A stretch of 41,345 nt of DNA from assembly GCA_001873285.1 (NCBI GenBank), contig MNYV01000083.1, forward strand, positions 1 to 41,345. Reading direction: 5' to 3'. Both the position numbers and the translations under genes were made by a program. This stretch comes from Nitrospirae bacterium CG2_30_53_67. GTDB taxonomy: Bacteria; CG2-30-53-67. Shown one piece after another: positions 18,742 through 27,841 of this stretch (the stretch's first letter is position 1; each line of letters starts with the position of its first letter). Below the pieces are notes generated by a model. It did not search any database and was not told the origin of the DNA. It saw nothing but the letters and a program-made list of their open reading frames with translations.

Positions 18742-19080
18742 ATGAAAGATATCTGGATTAGAAGCACATGGGAATATAAAAAAATATACAGGGAGGGGAT
18801 TAAAGAAACAGGGAAAAGGGTCATTATCTATGCTGATCAACATGAGGGAGAGCAATCCCGTTTCGGAATAGCAGTAACCCGCAGGATAGGAAAAGCCGTC
18901 GTTCGAAATAGAATCAAAAGAGTTTTGAGGGAAATCATACGTAAGAATCTTAACCATTTTCAAGGAGGTTTTAATACAGCAGTGGTGGCAAGGGTGAAAA
19001 TTATTTCATCCTCATTTCAAGAGATTGAAAATGAACTATTGGACCTTCTAAAAAAGTCCCTGGGACCGAAAGATCCGTAA
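18742..19080 (+). CDS. rnpA: Ribonuclease P protein component
   Basis: A 112-residue basic protein that supports the catalytic RNase P RNA in 5' maturation of tRNAs. The RNR signature is seen in GKAVVRNRIKRVLREIIRKN (about residues 51-70), after FGIAVTRRIG. It begins 24 bases after rpmH, the nearly universal neighbour. No clear Shine-Dalgarno precedes ATG 18742; translation may be coupled to rpmH. Confidence 0.95.
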   Translation: MKDIWIRSTWEYKKIYREGIKETGKRVIIYADQHEGEQSRFGIAVTRRIGKAVVRNRIKRVLREIIRKNLNHFQGGFNTAVVARVKIISSSFQEIENELLDLLKKSLGPKDP

Positions 19081-19088
19081 ATCCGTGA

Positions 19089-19334
19089 ATGATAATGAAA
19101 CAGAAAAGCGTGAAACATGATTTTATCAAAATGTTTAACGTAAAATTAATACGTCTCTATCAACGCTGGATATCCCCTTTTCATTTTGGAGCATGCCGTT
19201 TTTTCCCTTCATGTTCAGAATATACCCTTGAGGCCATCTTGAAACATGGCGTATGCAAAGGATGGTTGATCGGTATCCTGAGAATTTTAAAGTGCCATCC
19301 TTTTCATGCCGGAGGGTATGATCCACTGAAGTAG
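19089..19334 (+). CDS. yidD: Membrane protein insertion efficiency factor YidD
   Basis: An 81-residue member of the YidD family, a small inner-membrane-associated protein that assists YidC-dependent insertion. It has the family core LYQRWISPF, CRFFPSCSEYTLEA with its conserved cysteines, and RILKCHPFHAGGYDP at the C-terminus. The start is uncertain: ATG 19089, 19095 or 19131 (MFNVKLIRL) would all leave the core intact. It lies between rnpA and yidC, as expected. Confidence 0.94.
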   Translation: MIMKQKSVKHDFIKMFNVKLIRLYQRWISPFHFGACRFFPSCSEYTLEAILKHGVCKGWLIGILRILKCHPFHAGGYDPLK

Positions 19335-19381
19335 CCCCCTTTTTTATTTACGGAAAGCGGTTTGTCATAGGAGAAAAACGG

Positions 19382-20956
19382 ATGGAAAAAAGGGCAATGC
19401 TGGCCTTTATCCTGTCTCTAATCGTCCTTTTAGCGTACCAGTATCTGTTCTTTCCAAAGGGACAAAAACAGAATCCTGTCCCGCAGATGGAAGAAGTTCA
19501 GAAAAAAGATCCGGGAAAAAAGTCCATAGAAGAACCGGAAACAAAAGAGAAGATTCCTTCTCTACGCGAGAATATGCCTTGGAAGGGCGAAGAAGAAATA
19601 GTCTCTGTTGAAACAGATTTGGCCATATACCGGATTTCAACGCGTGATGCCGTTATAAAAGAGATTGTTTTAAAAAAATATAAAGATGATAAGGGGGAAC
19701 CCGTACGCCTGGTTCCTGAGGATACGGCGTTATATCCACTGCAGATCATTTCAGAGGAAGAAGGAGGGTTGAATTTTACTCCTTCCAGAAAAGAAATCAA
19801 GGTCGGTGACCAGAAGGAAAACCTGGTCATGTCTTTTGTAGAACCCAACGGGAAAAGAATCGAAAAGATCTTTGAGTTTAAGCGGGACAGTTATGGGATT
19901 CATATTCAAATCACCCAAAACCTGCTGAAAAAATACCATCTGCTGGCAGGATCCTATCTGATTAAACCAAAAGAAAAAGCGGACAGTGGCACGGCGCATG
20001 CCGGACCGGTCATTGATTTGCAAGGAGAGATCAAAAGGGTTTCGTCCAAGGAAATCAAAGAGAGCAAGACCTTTTCCGGTAACATACCCTGGATTGCGCT
20101 TGAAGAAAAATATTTTATGACCGCGCTCCTTCCTGAAAAAACGGATACGGTTGCAATATTGGAGCGGCTTGAAAAGAAAGAGGGCCCCAACGTGTTTTTG
20201 GGGCTTTTGGGGGACGATGAGGATCTTTCATTTGTTTTTTTTGCGGGTCCGAAAGATTATGAACTTCTAAAATCTTTTGGGCGCGACCTGGAAAAGGTGA
20301 TCAACTTCGGGATGTTCGGTGTGCTTGCAAAACCGATCTTTTATATTCTTAAAGGAACCTACCGGTATGTCAGGAACTATGGATTGGCCATTATTCTTTT
20401 AACAACGTTTATCAAGATCATTTTTTGGCCCTTGACCCAGAAGCAACAAAAGTCCATGCAGCAGATGCAAAAAATTCAGCCGGAGATCAATGTGATCCGG
20501 GAACGACATAAAAACGATCAACAGCGAATAACCACGGAGACCATGGCGCTCTATAAGAAATATAAGGTTAATCCGGCGGCAGGATGCCTTCCCCTTTTAA
20601 TTCAGATTCCTGTTTTTTTTGCGCTGTATAATGTCCTACTGAATGCCATTGAACTTCGGGGTTCACCCTTTCTCTACATAAAAGATCTTTCCGCCGCAGA
20701 TACGCTGTTTGGACACGTCTACGGGTTTTCAATCGGACCCCTCCCCCTTCTGATGGGCGTAAGCATGTATATTCAACAAAAGATGATGCCGACCACCATG
20801 GATCCCAAACAGGCAAAAATTTTTCAATTCATGCCTTTGATTTTTACATTCATGTTTTTAAATTTTCCTTCCGGGCTGGTCTTATACTGGCTGGTCAATA
20901 ATATATTGACCATCGTTCAGCAATACTTTATCAACAAACGAAAACTGGTTTCCTGA
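19382..20956 (+). CDS. yidC: Membrane protein insertase YidC
   Basis: A 524-residue inner-membrane insertase for Sec-dependent and Sec-independent membrane proteins. The N-terminal transmembrane helix (LAFILSLIVLLAYQYLFF) is followed by a large periplasmic domain (about 40-330), which marks the Gram-negative form. The conserved five-helix core follows, with TTFIKIIFWPLTQKQQKSM, NPAAGCLPLLIQIPVFFALY and the final helix FPSGLVLYWLVNNILTIVQQ. ATG 19382 has AGGAGA upstream. Fourth gene of the rpmH operon. Confidence 0.97.
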   Translation: MEKRAMLAFILSLIVLLAYQYLFFPKGQKQNPVPQMEEVQKKDPGKKSIEEPETKEKIPSLRENMPWKGEEEIVSVETDLAIYRISTRDAVIKEIVLKKYKDDKGEPVRLVPEDTALYPLQIISEEEGGLNFTPSRKEIKVGDQKENLVMSFVEPNGKRIEKIFEFKRDSYGIHIQITQNLLKKYHLLAGSYLIKPKEKADSGTAHAGPVIDLQGEIKRVSSKEIKESKTFSGNIPWIALEEKYFMTALLPEKTDTVAILERLEKKEGPNVFLGLLGDDEDLSFVFFAGPKDYELLKSFGRDLEKVINFGMFGVLAKPIFYILKGTYRYVRNYGLAIILLTTFIKIIFWPLTQKQQKSMQQMQKIQPEINVIRERHKNDQQRITTETMALYKKYKVNPAAGCLPLLIQIPVFFALYNVLLNAIELRGSPFLYIKDLSAADTLFGHVYGFSIGPLPLLMGVSMYIQQKMMPTTMDPKQAKIFQFMPLIFTFMFLNFPSGLVLYWLVNNILTIVQQYFINKRKLVS

Positions 20957-20987
20957 AAAAAGAGCAGTGATATGGGAGGTTTGGAAT

Positions 20988-21707
20988 ATGAATAGGTCTA
21001 TTGAAAAGGAAGGAAGAACCCTGGAAGAAGCCACGGGAAATGCCCTGAAAGAACTGGTCGCAAAATTAGAAGATGTAGATATTGAGGTGCTCGATGACGG
21101 GAAGGCCGGTTTTCTGGGCTTTGGCTCCAGAAGTGCGAGGGTGCGGGCAACCCTCAAGGTTGAAGCCGGGCTTGGAGAAAAAGAGGTGGGAAAGGGGGAA
21201 TCTGAACCGTTGCCGGCTGAAGACGCAAGGCAGACCCAAGAAATGCATGACGAGGAAAAGATTTTTGATCTCGGACAGGCCCGAGAGCTTCTATCGAACC
21301 TGATTCAGAGAATGCACATGAATGGGACTATAAAATCACAAGTCAGGGATGGCCAAGGGATTTTAAATGTGATCGGAGAGGATTCGAACCTGTTGATTGG
21401 GAAGAAGGGGCAGACCCTGGATGCGATCCAATATCTTTTGAATCTGATGTACAGCAAATCCACCAGGAAAAAGGCCCATATCGTGGTGGATGTGGAGAAT
21501 TATAAGGTTCGAAGGGTAAAAAGACTTCAATCCATGGCCATGGAAGCCAGAGATAAAGTCAGGCAGACCAAAAAGCCGATTGCCATCGCTCCGATGGATG
21601 CGCAGGACCGGAGAATTATCCACGTCACATTACAAAATGATGAGTATGTAAAGACCTTAAGCAAAGGAGATGGGAGTCTTCGAAAGGTGGTTGTCATTCC
21701 CAAATAA
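20988..21707 (+). CDS. jag: RNA-binding protein Jag/KhpB (Jag-N, KH, R3H)
   Basis: A 239-residue RNA-binding protein. The N-terminal Jag domain (EKEGRTLEEATGNAL, then VLDDGKAGFLGFGSR) is followed by an acidic linker, a KH domain with the GxxG-type loop in LIGKKGQTLDAIQYLLNLM, and an R3H-type C-terminal domain (QDRRIIHVTLQ, DGSLRKVVVIPK). In other bacteria KhpB acts with KhpA on mRNAs and small RNAs. ATG 20988 has GGGAGG 8 bases upstream; an ATG 21 bases earlier lacks a site. Last gene before a strong terminator. Confidence 0.94.
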   Translation: MNRSIEKEGRTLEEATGNALKELVAKLEDVDIEVLDDGKAGFLGFGSRSARVRATLKVEAGLGEKEVGKGESEPLPAEDARQTQEMHDEEKIFDLGQARELLSNLIQRMHMNGTIKSQVRDGQGILNVIGEDSNLLIGKKGQTLDAIQYLLNLMYSKSTRKKAHIVVDVENYKVRRVKRLQSMAMEARDKVRQTKKPIAIAPMDAQDRRIIHVTLQNDEYVKTLSKGDGSLRKVVVIPK

Positions 21708-21748
21708 GCCGTGTGCGTTATATATGATATTCTGGGGCTGAGAAAATG

Positions 21749-21776
21749 AAAGGCGAGGCGTGACCTCGCCTTTTTT
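21749..21776 (+). terminator. Rho-independent terminator after jag
   Basis: Stem AAGGCGAGG / CCTCGCCTT around the loop CGTGA, followed by a run of T. It closes the rpmH-rnpA-yidD-yidC-jag transcript 18 bases before mnmE. Confidence 0.9.
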
Positions 21777-21793
21777 CAAATCAGGTCTGAGAC

Positions 21794-23200
21794 ATGTCAA
21801 AAAACAAAATGCATGATACCATTTGTGCTATCTCCACACCCATGGGAATGGGAGGAATCGGGATTGTTCGAATGAGCGGGGCGGAAGCGCTAGACATCGC
21901 GCGGAAAATTTTTATTTCTGCTTCGGAAAATGGAAACGAGGCTATTCGGGGTTATCAAATCCGATATGGGAAGGTCAAAGATCCGGGAAACGGGCAGATT
22001 ATCGACGAAGTGTTGCTGACGGTCATGCGGGCGCCGAAGACATACACCCGAGAAGATGTCGTGGAGATCAACTGTCATTCCGGCCCGGTCGTTTTAAGAA
22101 AGATCCTGATGACCCTTGTTGCTCTCGGCGCCCGGTTGGCGGATCCCGGGGAGTTCACCCTGAGGGCTTTTTTAAACGGCCGGATCGATCTTGCCCAAGC
22201 TGAGGCCGTGATGACGCTGATCTCTGCTAAGACCGAAGCCGCTCTGCAGTCAGCCGTCCGACAGTTGAGCGGCGAGTTTTCAGAGAAGGTCTATGGAATC
22301 AAGTCTGATCTGATCCATATGATTTCCGAGATCGAGGCATCCCTTGATTTTCCTGAAGAGGATCTCGACCCGATTCCTCCAGGGATGCTTAAGCAGGCTC
22401 TGTTCGATCTTATCGAGGAGATCGGCCGGCTGATTGAATCGGCCGAACAGGGAAAAATATTGACGGAAGGGGTTTCCACAGCGATTGTGGGAAAAGCCAA
22501 TGTCGGCAAATCGAGTCTTTTAAACCGGTTGCTCATGGAAGATCGGGCTATTGTCACCCCCTTTCCGGGAACGACGCGTGATGTCATTGAGGAGACGGTC
22601 AATATACAGGGAATTCCCCTGCGCATTCAGGATACGGCAGGAATCCGAGACGCCAAGGATCTCATCGAACAAGAGGGGATTAAAAGGAGTCAGGAGAGCA
22701 TCAGAAAGGCGGATCTTGTCCTGATGGTTGTAGACGGATCTCAATCGGTTGGTGATGAAGACATCCGGATCGCCCGAATGCTGGTTAACAAGGATACGGT
22801 TCTTGTTCTAAACAAGAGAGATCTGGTTGAGAAAAATAGCAAGGAAAAGAGTTTTTCATCTATTATCGATTTAATTAAACCGAAATTTACAATAAAAACC
22901 TCTATGGTTTCTAATTTTGGAATAAACGAGCTAAAAAGCGGAATTGCCGATCTGTTTTTGCAGGGGGGTAAAACCATCCATGAATCCCCTATCGTGACCA
23001 ACGTCCGGCATGTCAGCGCCCTGATCTCCGCCAAAGAGGCTTTGCAACGGGTATTGAAAGGGGTGGGCGAGGGGCTGCTGGAGGATCTGCTCAGTTTAGA
23101 CCTCAGGGATGCCCTTTCGGACCTCGGGCAGATCACCGGAGAGACCACCGCCGAGGATGTTCTCAATGAGATCTTCAGGTCCTTTTGTGTTGGAAAGTGA
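21794..23200 (+). CDS. mnmE: tRNA uridine-5-carboxymethylaminomethyl modification GTPase MnmE
   Basis: A 468-residue GTPase that works with MnmG to modify U34 of certain tRNAs. The N-terminal tetrahydrofolate-binding domain (TICAISTPMGMGGIGIVRMS) is followed by helices and the G domain: GKANVGKSS (about 233-241), PGTTRDVIEE, DTAGIRD (about 279) and NKRD (about 340). The C-terminus ends FCVGK, the catalytic-cysteine motif usually written FCIGK. It begins just after the jag terminator and so may have its own promoter. Confidence 0.97.
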   Translation: MSKNKMHDTICAISTPMGMGGIGIVRMSGAEALDIARKIFISASENGNEAIRGYQIRYGKVKDPGNGQIIDEVLLTVMRAPKTYTREDVVEINCHSGPVVLRKILMTLVALGARLADPGEFTLRAFLNGRIDLAQAEAVMTLISAKTEAALQSAVRQLSGEFSEKVYGIKSDLIHMISEIEASLDFPEEDLDPIPPGMLKQALFDLIEEIGRLIESAEQGKILTEGVSTAIVGKANVGKSSLLNRLLMEDRAIVTPFPGTTRDVIEETVNIQGIPLRIQDTAGIRDAKDLIEQEGIKRSQESIRKADLVLMVVDGSQSVGDEDIRIARMLVNKDTVLVLNKRDLVEKNSKEKSFSSIIDLIKPKFTIKTSMVSNFGINELKSGIADLFLQGGKTIHESPIVTNVRHVSALISAKEALQRVLKGVGEGLLEDLLSLDLRDALSDLGQITGETTAEDVLNEIFRSFCVGK

Positions 23201-23269
23201 ACGGGGCGAAAAAGGGTTGCAGTCCAAGGGCATTTGGCGGAGAATGTTTGAATGACAAGGAGGATGGCC

Positions 23270-25183
23270 ATGTTCCACGTGGAACATGGATGCCGGTCTA
23301 TGCTCAAAAGAGGGGAAGAAGCGTTTGATGTGATCGTGGTCGGCGGGGGACACGCCGGATGTGAGGCCGCGCTTTCCGCCGCCCGAATGGGGTGTACGGT
23401 ACTCCTTCTGACCCAGAATCTCGATCAAATCGCCCAGATGTCATGCAATCCGGCCATCGGAGGCCTCGCCAAGGGACACATGGTCAGGGAGATTGACGCC
23501 CTGGGGGGTGAAATGGGGCGGGCCATCGACGATACCGGGATCCAGTTTCGGATGCTGAACACCAGTAAGGGGCCGGCCGTTCAGGCGCCAAGGGCCCAGG
23601 CAGACAAGAAAAAATATCGCGAACGCATGAAATCAACCCTGGAGAAACAGTCGAACCTAGCCATCCGTCAGGGTGAAGTCCGAAGGCTTCTGATCGAGGA
23701 CCATCAAGTGACCGGCGTGGAGACCGTGATTGGGAACCGATACCCGGCCCGGGCCGTGATCCTGACTACGGGGACGTTTTTAAGAGGATTGATACACGTG
23801 GGCCTGGCGAACTTCCCCGGCGGGAGGGCGGGAGAACCCCCTTCAATCGGTTTGGCAGAAGATCTGATGCTCCATGGGTTCGAGGTCCGGAGATTAAAAA
23901 CAGGGACCCCGCCGAGACTTCACGCGAGGACCATCCATTTTGACGCCCTCGCTCCCCTGGAGGGGGATCCTGTGCCCCAGCCGTTTTCCTTTTCCACCGG
24001 AGCGATTGAGAGGAAGCAGGTTCCCTGCTATATCACCTATACCCAAGAAAAAACCCATCGGATGATCCGTAAAAATCTGGATCGCTCTCCCCTGTACAGC
24101 GGGAAAATTACCGGGATCGGGCCGCGTTACTGTCCCTCGATCGAGGATAAGGTGGTACGGTTCCCGGGTAAGGAGAGACACCAGATCTTTTTGGAGCCCG
24201 AAGGGTTGGATACGGTGGAGATTTATGCCAACGGGATCTCCACGAGCCTTCCGCTGGACGTGCAGATCGAGTTCGTCCATACCATACCCGGTCTTGAAGG
24301 CGCCCGAATCATGAGGCCCGGATATGCCGTGGAATATGACTTTGTCCTCCCTACCCAGCTCAAACCCAACCTGGAGACCAAAAAAGTCAGCGGTTTATTT
24401 CATGCCGGCCAGATCAACGGGACATCCGGGTATGAGGAGGCTGCAGCCCAGGGTCTGTTGGCCGGGATAAACGCCGTCCAGCGGATTCGCGGAAAAGAGG
24501 CGGTCGTCCTGAAACGAAGAGAGGCGTATATCGGCGTTTTAATTGATGATTTGGTTACCCGCGGTACGGAGGAACCTTATCGGATGTTTACATCCCGGGC
24601 CGAGTACCGGCTTTTGCTTCGTCACGACGATGCAGACCTGCGCCTTCAGGAGAAAGGATACCGATTGGGACTGGTTTCAAAGGATGCCTATGAAAGGATG
24701 CTGCTGAAAAAAGAGCAGATTCAAAAAGAGATGTCCAGGATGAAAAAGACGGCCGTTTTTCCTTCTCCTGATGTTAATAAGGTCCTGGACCGCCTGAGAA
24801 GCGCCCCCATTCAAAGCAGGACATCGGTGTTTCATCTGGTCAAGAGGCCGGAACTGAATTATGAAATGCTCTCGGTCCTGGATCCGGGGCGGCCTTCATG
24901 GCCGAAGGAAATCCGTTCCATCTGCGAGACCGAAGCGAAATATGAAGGGTTTATTCAAAGGGCGATGGACCAGGTCATGCGGTATGAGGAGATGGAAGGT
25001 ATCCGGATCCCGGGGGGGATCGAGTATGAAAAGATCAAGGGTCTATCCCGGGAGGCGCTGGAAAAATTGAACAAGATCCGTCCGTTTTCAATCGGACAGG
25101 CAGCGAGGATCTCCGGGATCACGCCGGCGGTGATTTCCATCTTGTTGGTTTATTTGAAAAATAAGAGGCGCCAAATTGATTGA
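23270..25183 (+). CDS. mnmG: tRNA uridine-5-carboxymethylaminomethyl modification enzyme MnmG
   Basis: A 637-residue FAD enzyme, partner of MnmE. Rossmann motif [12 protein letters not shown] near the N-terminus; [31 protein letters not shown] and [12 protein letters not shown] are the family signatures. The start is debatable. ATG 23270 has AAGGAGG 6 bases upstream but makes the first codons (MFHVEHG) out of a parS site. ATG 23252 is possible, and ATG 23300 ([11 protein letters not shown]) would give the usual family length with the parS site in the leader. Follows mnmE and overlaps rsmG by 8 bases. Confidence 0.95.
   Translation: MFHVEHGCRSMLKRGEEAFDVIVVGGGHAGCEAALSAARMGCTVLLLTQNLDQIAQMSCNPAIGGLAKGHMVREIDALGGEMGRAIDDTGIQFRMLNTSKGPAVQAPRAQADKKKYRERMKSTLEKQSNLAIRQGEVRRLLIEDHQVTGVETVIGNRYPARAVILTTGTFLRGLIHVGLANFPGGRAGEPPSIGLAEDLMLHGFEVRRLKTGTPPRLHARTIHFDALAPLEGDPVPQPFSFSTGAIERKQVPCYITYTQEKTHRMIRKNLDRSPLYSGKITGIGPRYCPSIEDKVVRFPGKERHQIFLEPEGLDTVEIYANGISTSLPLDVQIEFVHTIPGLEGARIMRPGYAVEYDFVLPTQLKPNLETKKVSGLFHAGQINGTSGYEEAAAQGLLAGINAVQRIRGKEAVVLKRREAYIGVLIDDLVTRGTEEPYRMFTSRAEYRLLLRHDDADLRLQEKGYRLGLVSKDAYERMLLKKEQIQKEMSRMKKTAVFPSPDVNKVLDRLRSAPIQSRTSVFHLVKRPELNYEMLSVLDPGRPSWPKEIRSICETEAKYEGFIQRAMDQVMRYEEMEGIRIPGGIEYEKIKGLSREALEKLNKIRPFSIGQAARISGITPAVISILLVYLKNKRRQID
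23271..23286. promoter_or_regulatory. parS centromere site 1 (inside mnmG start region)
   Basis: TGTTCCACGTGGAACA, a perfect 16-base palindrome of the GTTCCACGTGGAAC form known for chromosomal ParB. It lies about 5 kb from the origin and 3.7 kb before parB, and immediately abuts or is translated by the mnmG start. Confidence 0.88.
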
Positions 25184-25838
25184 GCAAAGACGTCTTTTGG
25201 TCAGCGGGGTTCATGGCCTCGGCTTGAAAATTGGGAAAAAGGAACTTTCCAAACTGGATCTTTATACCCAGACGCTGCTGGAATGGTCCAATCGGATCAA
25301 TCTCACGGGGCATCGGGACCAGGAACGGATTGAAATTTTTCATTATCTGGACTCCCTGTCTCTCTTTGAAACCGGGGAGATCCATCCCGGCTTATCGGTG
25401 CTGGACGTGGGAAGCGGCGCCGGATTTCCAGGGCTCCCCCTCAGGATCTTTGAGCCCGCCCTTGAGATGACCCTTCTCGAGTCCTCGGGAAAAAAAGGGT
25501 TTTTTCTTCGCTATCTGGTCCGGATTCTTGAACTCCCTGATGTCAAGATAGAGATCGCCCAAGCCAAGGATTTTACACGGGAGACAGAAGCCTCTTTTGA
25601 CAGGATCGTCTGCAGGGCGGTGGGGAGCCTGTTCAAGGTCTGCTCCTGGACCGTGTCCCTTCTCAAACCCGGCGGTCTATTCCTGTTTCAGAAGTCAAGA
25701 AAGGTGGATACGGAGATTCAGGAAAATAAAAATGCCCTTCAGAGATTGGGGTTGACCGTCCGAGAGGCCATCCCCCTTTCCGTCCCCTATCTGGACCGGC
25801 CTCGCTATGCCGTAATTATTGAGAAAATAAAGAAATAA
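25176..25838 (+). CDS. rsmG: 16S rRNA 7-methylguanosine methyltransferase RsmG
   Basis: A 220-residue S-adenosylmethionine-dependent methyltransferase that modifies G527 of 16S rRNA. SAM-binding motif [14 protein letters not shown] (about 73-86), preceded by [21 protein letters not shown] and followed by [15 protein letters not shown]. The start is TTG at 25176, with GAGG 8 bases upstream, overlapping the mnmG stop by 8 bases. Conserved mnmG-rsmG-parA-parB order. Confidence 0.95.
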   Translation: MIEQRRLLVSGVHGLGLKIGKKELSKLDLYTQTLLEWSNRINLTGHRDQERIEIFHYLDSLSLFETGEIHPGLSVLDVGSGAGFPGLPLRIFEPALEMTLLESSGKKGFFLRYLVRILELPDVKIEIAQAKDFTRETEASFDRIVCRAVGSLFKVCSWTVSLLKPGGLFLFQKSRKVDTEIQENKNALQRLGLTVREAIPLSVPYLDRPRYAVIIEKIKK

Positions 25839-25845
25839 TCCAACA

Positions 25846-25861
25846 GGTTCCACGTGGAACA
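25846..25861. promoter_or_regulatory. parS centromere site 2
   Basis: GGTTCCACGTGGAACA: the 14-base palindromic core is the same as site 1 at 23271-23286, with the outer pair imperfect. It lies 8 bases after the rsmG stop and 350 bp before parA. Confidence 0.86.
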
Positions 25862-26000
25862 TCCCGCATTATGGGAAACTTTTCTCTTTTCAACGGAAAC
25901 ATTCTGTGATACCTTCACATACGCGTGGCTGAAAAAAGATGCCGCCCTGCTTTAACTGTGCTTAAAACAAGGGGTTTTTTGGTTTTTCTTATCGCGTGGG

Positions 26001-26171
26001 TTAAGGGGCCCTGTTCGTAAATATGGTGACGTACCGAGAGGGTCGTAGGGGGGTCTCATCCCCGCGCGCGACTCCGCGCGTACCCCTCTGGTACACCGCA
26101 AGGAGCGCAACTTTGATCCGGCTGCCCTACGGCACTCGAATGCCACCGTATTTACGAATAGGGCCACTAAG
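26001..26171 (-). mobile_element. MITE-like inverted-repeat element, copy 2
   Basis: 171 bp, inverted relative to copies 1 and 3. It has the same terminal inverted repeats (inner core GTTCGTAAATATGGTGACGT / the inverse ATTCGTAAATACGGTGGCAT) and the same GC-rich centre with CGCGCGC. The outermost bases are TTAAG on the left and CTAAG on the right, so the presumed target duplication has one difference. It separates parS site 2 from parA. Confidence 0.85.
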
Positions 26172-26210
26172 ACGCGGGCGCCGGATTCTATGAAAGCCTA
26201 TTGAGCGGAG

Positions 26211-27023
26211 ATGATCGTAGCCATTGCCAATCAAAAAGGGGGGGTGGGCAAGACCACCACGGCCGTCAATCTGGCCGCCTCTCTGGGCGCTGCCGAGAAG
26301 AGCGTTCTCCTGGTCGACATGGACCCGCAGGGAAACAGCACCAGCGGATATGGGATTGATCGGGCATCGGTCAAGTTCAGCGTCTATGACCTGTTGCAGG
26401 ACAAAGACCCGAAAGAGGTCCTCGTCTCCACTCAGGTTCCCCATGTCAGTCTGATTCCGTCTTCGATGGCTCTGGCCGGGGCCGAGGTGGAGCTGGTGGA
26501 TCTGGAGGAACGGGAGTTTCTGCTGAAAAGGGTCTTATCCTCCATTCCGGAAGACGCTTATGATTATCTTATCATAGACTGTCCTCCTTCGATGGGGCTT
26601 CTCACGATCAATGCCCTCACGGCGGCGGATGCCGTCCTGATTCCGCTGCAGTGTGAATATTATGCGTTGGAAGGGCTTTCCCATCTTTTAAATACCATTG
26701 AATTGATTCGGCAAAATCTGAATCCGAACCTTTTGATTCTTGGCATCCTGTTGACGATGTTCGATATCCGCAATAGCCTCTCCTCTCAGGTGGCGGAAGA
26801 GGCAAGGAGACATTTCGGGGAACTGGTTTTTCAAACGGTGATCCCACGAAACGTGAGATTGGGTGAATCCCCGAGCTACGGGATGCCCGTTCTCCTGTAC
26901 GATATCCGATCCAGGGGGGCGCAAAGCTACCTGGACTTAGCAAAGGAAATCATTCGATATGCAAAGAAAAGCCTTGGGCAAAGGACTGTCGGCCCTCATT
27001 CCGAATCAGCCGGCCATCATTAA
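26211..27023 (+). CDS. parA: Chromosome partitioning ATPase ParA/Soj
   Basis: A 270-residue deviant Walker-type ATPase that moves ParB-parS complexes over the nucleoid. Deviant Walker A KGGVGKTTT at residues 9-17; VDMDPQGNSTSGYG and LIIDCPPSMGLLTINAL are the A' and B motifs. There is no N-terminal DNA-binding extension, as in chromosomal (Soj-type) ParA. Its 3' end overlaps parB by 65 bases, an unusually long overlap. Confidence 0.97.
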   Translation: MIVAIANQKGGVGKTTTAVNLAASLGAAEKSVLLVDMDPQGNSTSGYGIDRASVKFSVYDLLQDKDPKEVLVSTQVPHVSLIPSSMALAGAEVELVDLEEREFLLKRVLSSIPEDAYDYLIIDCPPSMGLLTINALTAADAVLIPLQCEYYALEGLSHLLNTIELIRQNLNPNLLILGILLTMFDIRNSLSSQVAEEARRHFGELVFQTVIPRNVRLGESPSYGMPVLLYDIRSRGAQSYLDLAKEIIRYAKKSLGQRTVGPHSESAGHH

Positions 27024-27825
27024 CAAAGTTGGAAATCGTATGATCCGGGATATCCCTGTGGATCAGATCTTACCCAACCCCCATCAGCCGAGAAAGGACT
27101 TTGATCCGGAAGCCATGGCGGACCTCGTGAGATCCATCAAGAAACAGGGGGTGATCCAGCCGATTTTGGTTCGGGAAGGAAGCGGTGGATTTGAGCTGAT
27201 TGCAGGAGAAAGAAGATGGCGTGCAGCAAAAAGTGCCGGAATCATAGACATTCCTGCAATCGTTCGCAATGTTTCGGATCAGGATTCCCTGGAGATGGCT
27301 CTTATTGAGAACCTTCAGCGGGAAGACCTCAACCCTTTGGATTCGGCAGAGGCCTATGAGCGCCTGATCAAAGAGTTTCATCTTACGCAGGAAGAGATCT
27401 CACTTCAGGTTGGAAAACAGCGCTCCACCATTACCAATATCCTGAGACTGCTCAGCCTTCCGGATGAAGTCAAGTCGTCCGTCAAGCAGAACAAGCTCAC
27501 GATGGGTCATGCCAAGGCCGTCCTTTCGTTGAGCAAAAAGCCCCAACAGATTTCATTGGGCCGTGAGATCATCAAGAAAGGCCTTTCCGTCCGGCAGGCA
27601 GAACAAGCGGCTCGAAGAATGAACGCCGGCCGCCCGGGAAACAGGCCGAAAACCAAGGCAAAAGAGATTCATCTTACGGCCGTTGAGGATGAACTGAGGC
27701 GGTCTCTCGGCACCAAGGTGCAGATTGTTGACCGGAAGGAAAAAGGGAAAATCGTGATTGAATACTATTCCAAGAAGGAACGGGAGCGGCTGATTTCCAT
27801 GCTCCGAGGATCCGTGTCGATCTGA
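26959..27825 (+). CDS. parB: Chromosome partitioning protein ParB/Spo0J
   Basis: A 288-residue parS-binding CTPase clamp. It starts MQRKALGKGLSALIP, where ALGKGLSALIP is the family N-terminal signature. The CTP-binding region contains QPILVRE, GERRWRAAK and ENLQREDLNPLDSAEAY. A helix-turn-helix follows (LTQEEISLQVGKQRSTITNI, about 141-160), then a C-terminal dimerisation domain. Two matching parS sites lie 1.1 and 3.7 kb upstream. Confidence 0.97.
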   Translation: MQRKALGKGLSALIPNQPAIINKVGNRMIRDIPVDQILPNPHQPRKDFDPEAMADLVRSIKKQGVIQPILVREGSGGFELIAGERRWRAAKSAGIIDIPAIVRNVSDQDSLEMALIENLQREDLNPLDSAEAYERLIKEFHLTQEEISLQVGKQRSTITNILRLLSLPDEVKSSVKQNKLTMGHAKAVLSLSKKPQQISLGREIIKKGLSVRQAEQAARRMNAGRPGNRPKTKAKEIHLTAVEDELRRSLGTKVQIVDRKEKGKIVIEYYSKKERERLISMLRGSVSI

Positions 27826-27841
27826 AATTCAGGGAGGTTTT

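Larger units (their letters stand above)
25839..26210. other. Gap between rsmG and parA: parS, AT-rich stretch, MITE copy
   Basis: 372 bp without a gene. It holds parS site 2 (25846-25861), then about 140 bp without a recognisable feature apart from T-runs near 25975, MITE copy 2 (26001-26171), and 39 bp leading to parA, with GAGCGGAG before its ATG. The frame open on the minus strand across this region is element sequence, not a gene. Confidence 0.7.

Noticed and set aside
25952-26167. Minus-strand reading frame before parA
   Set aside because: It is MITE copy 2; the same peptide-like frame appears in the other copies because the element has few stops.
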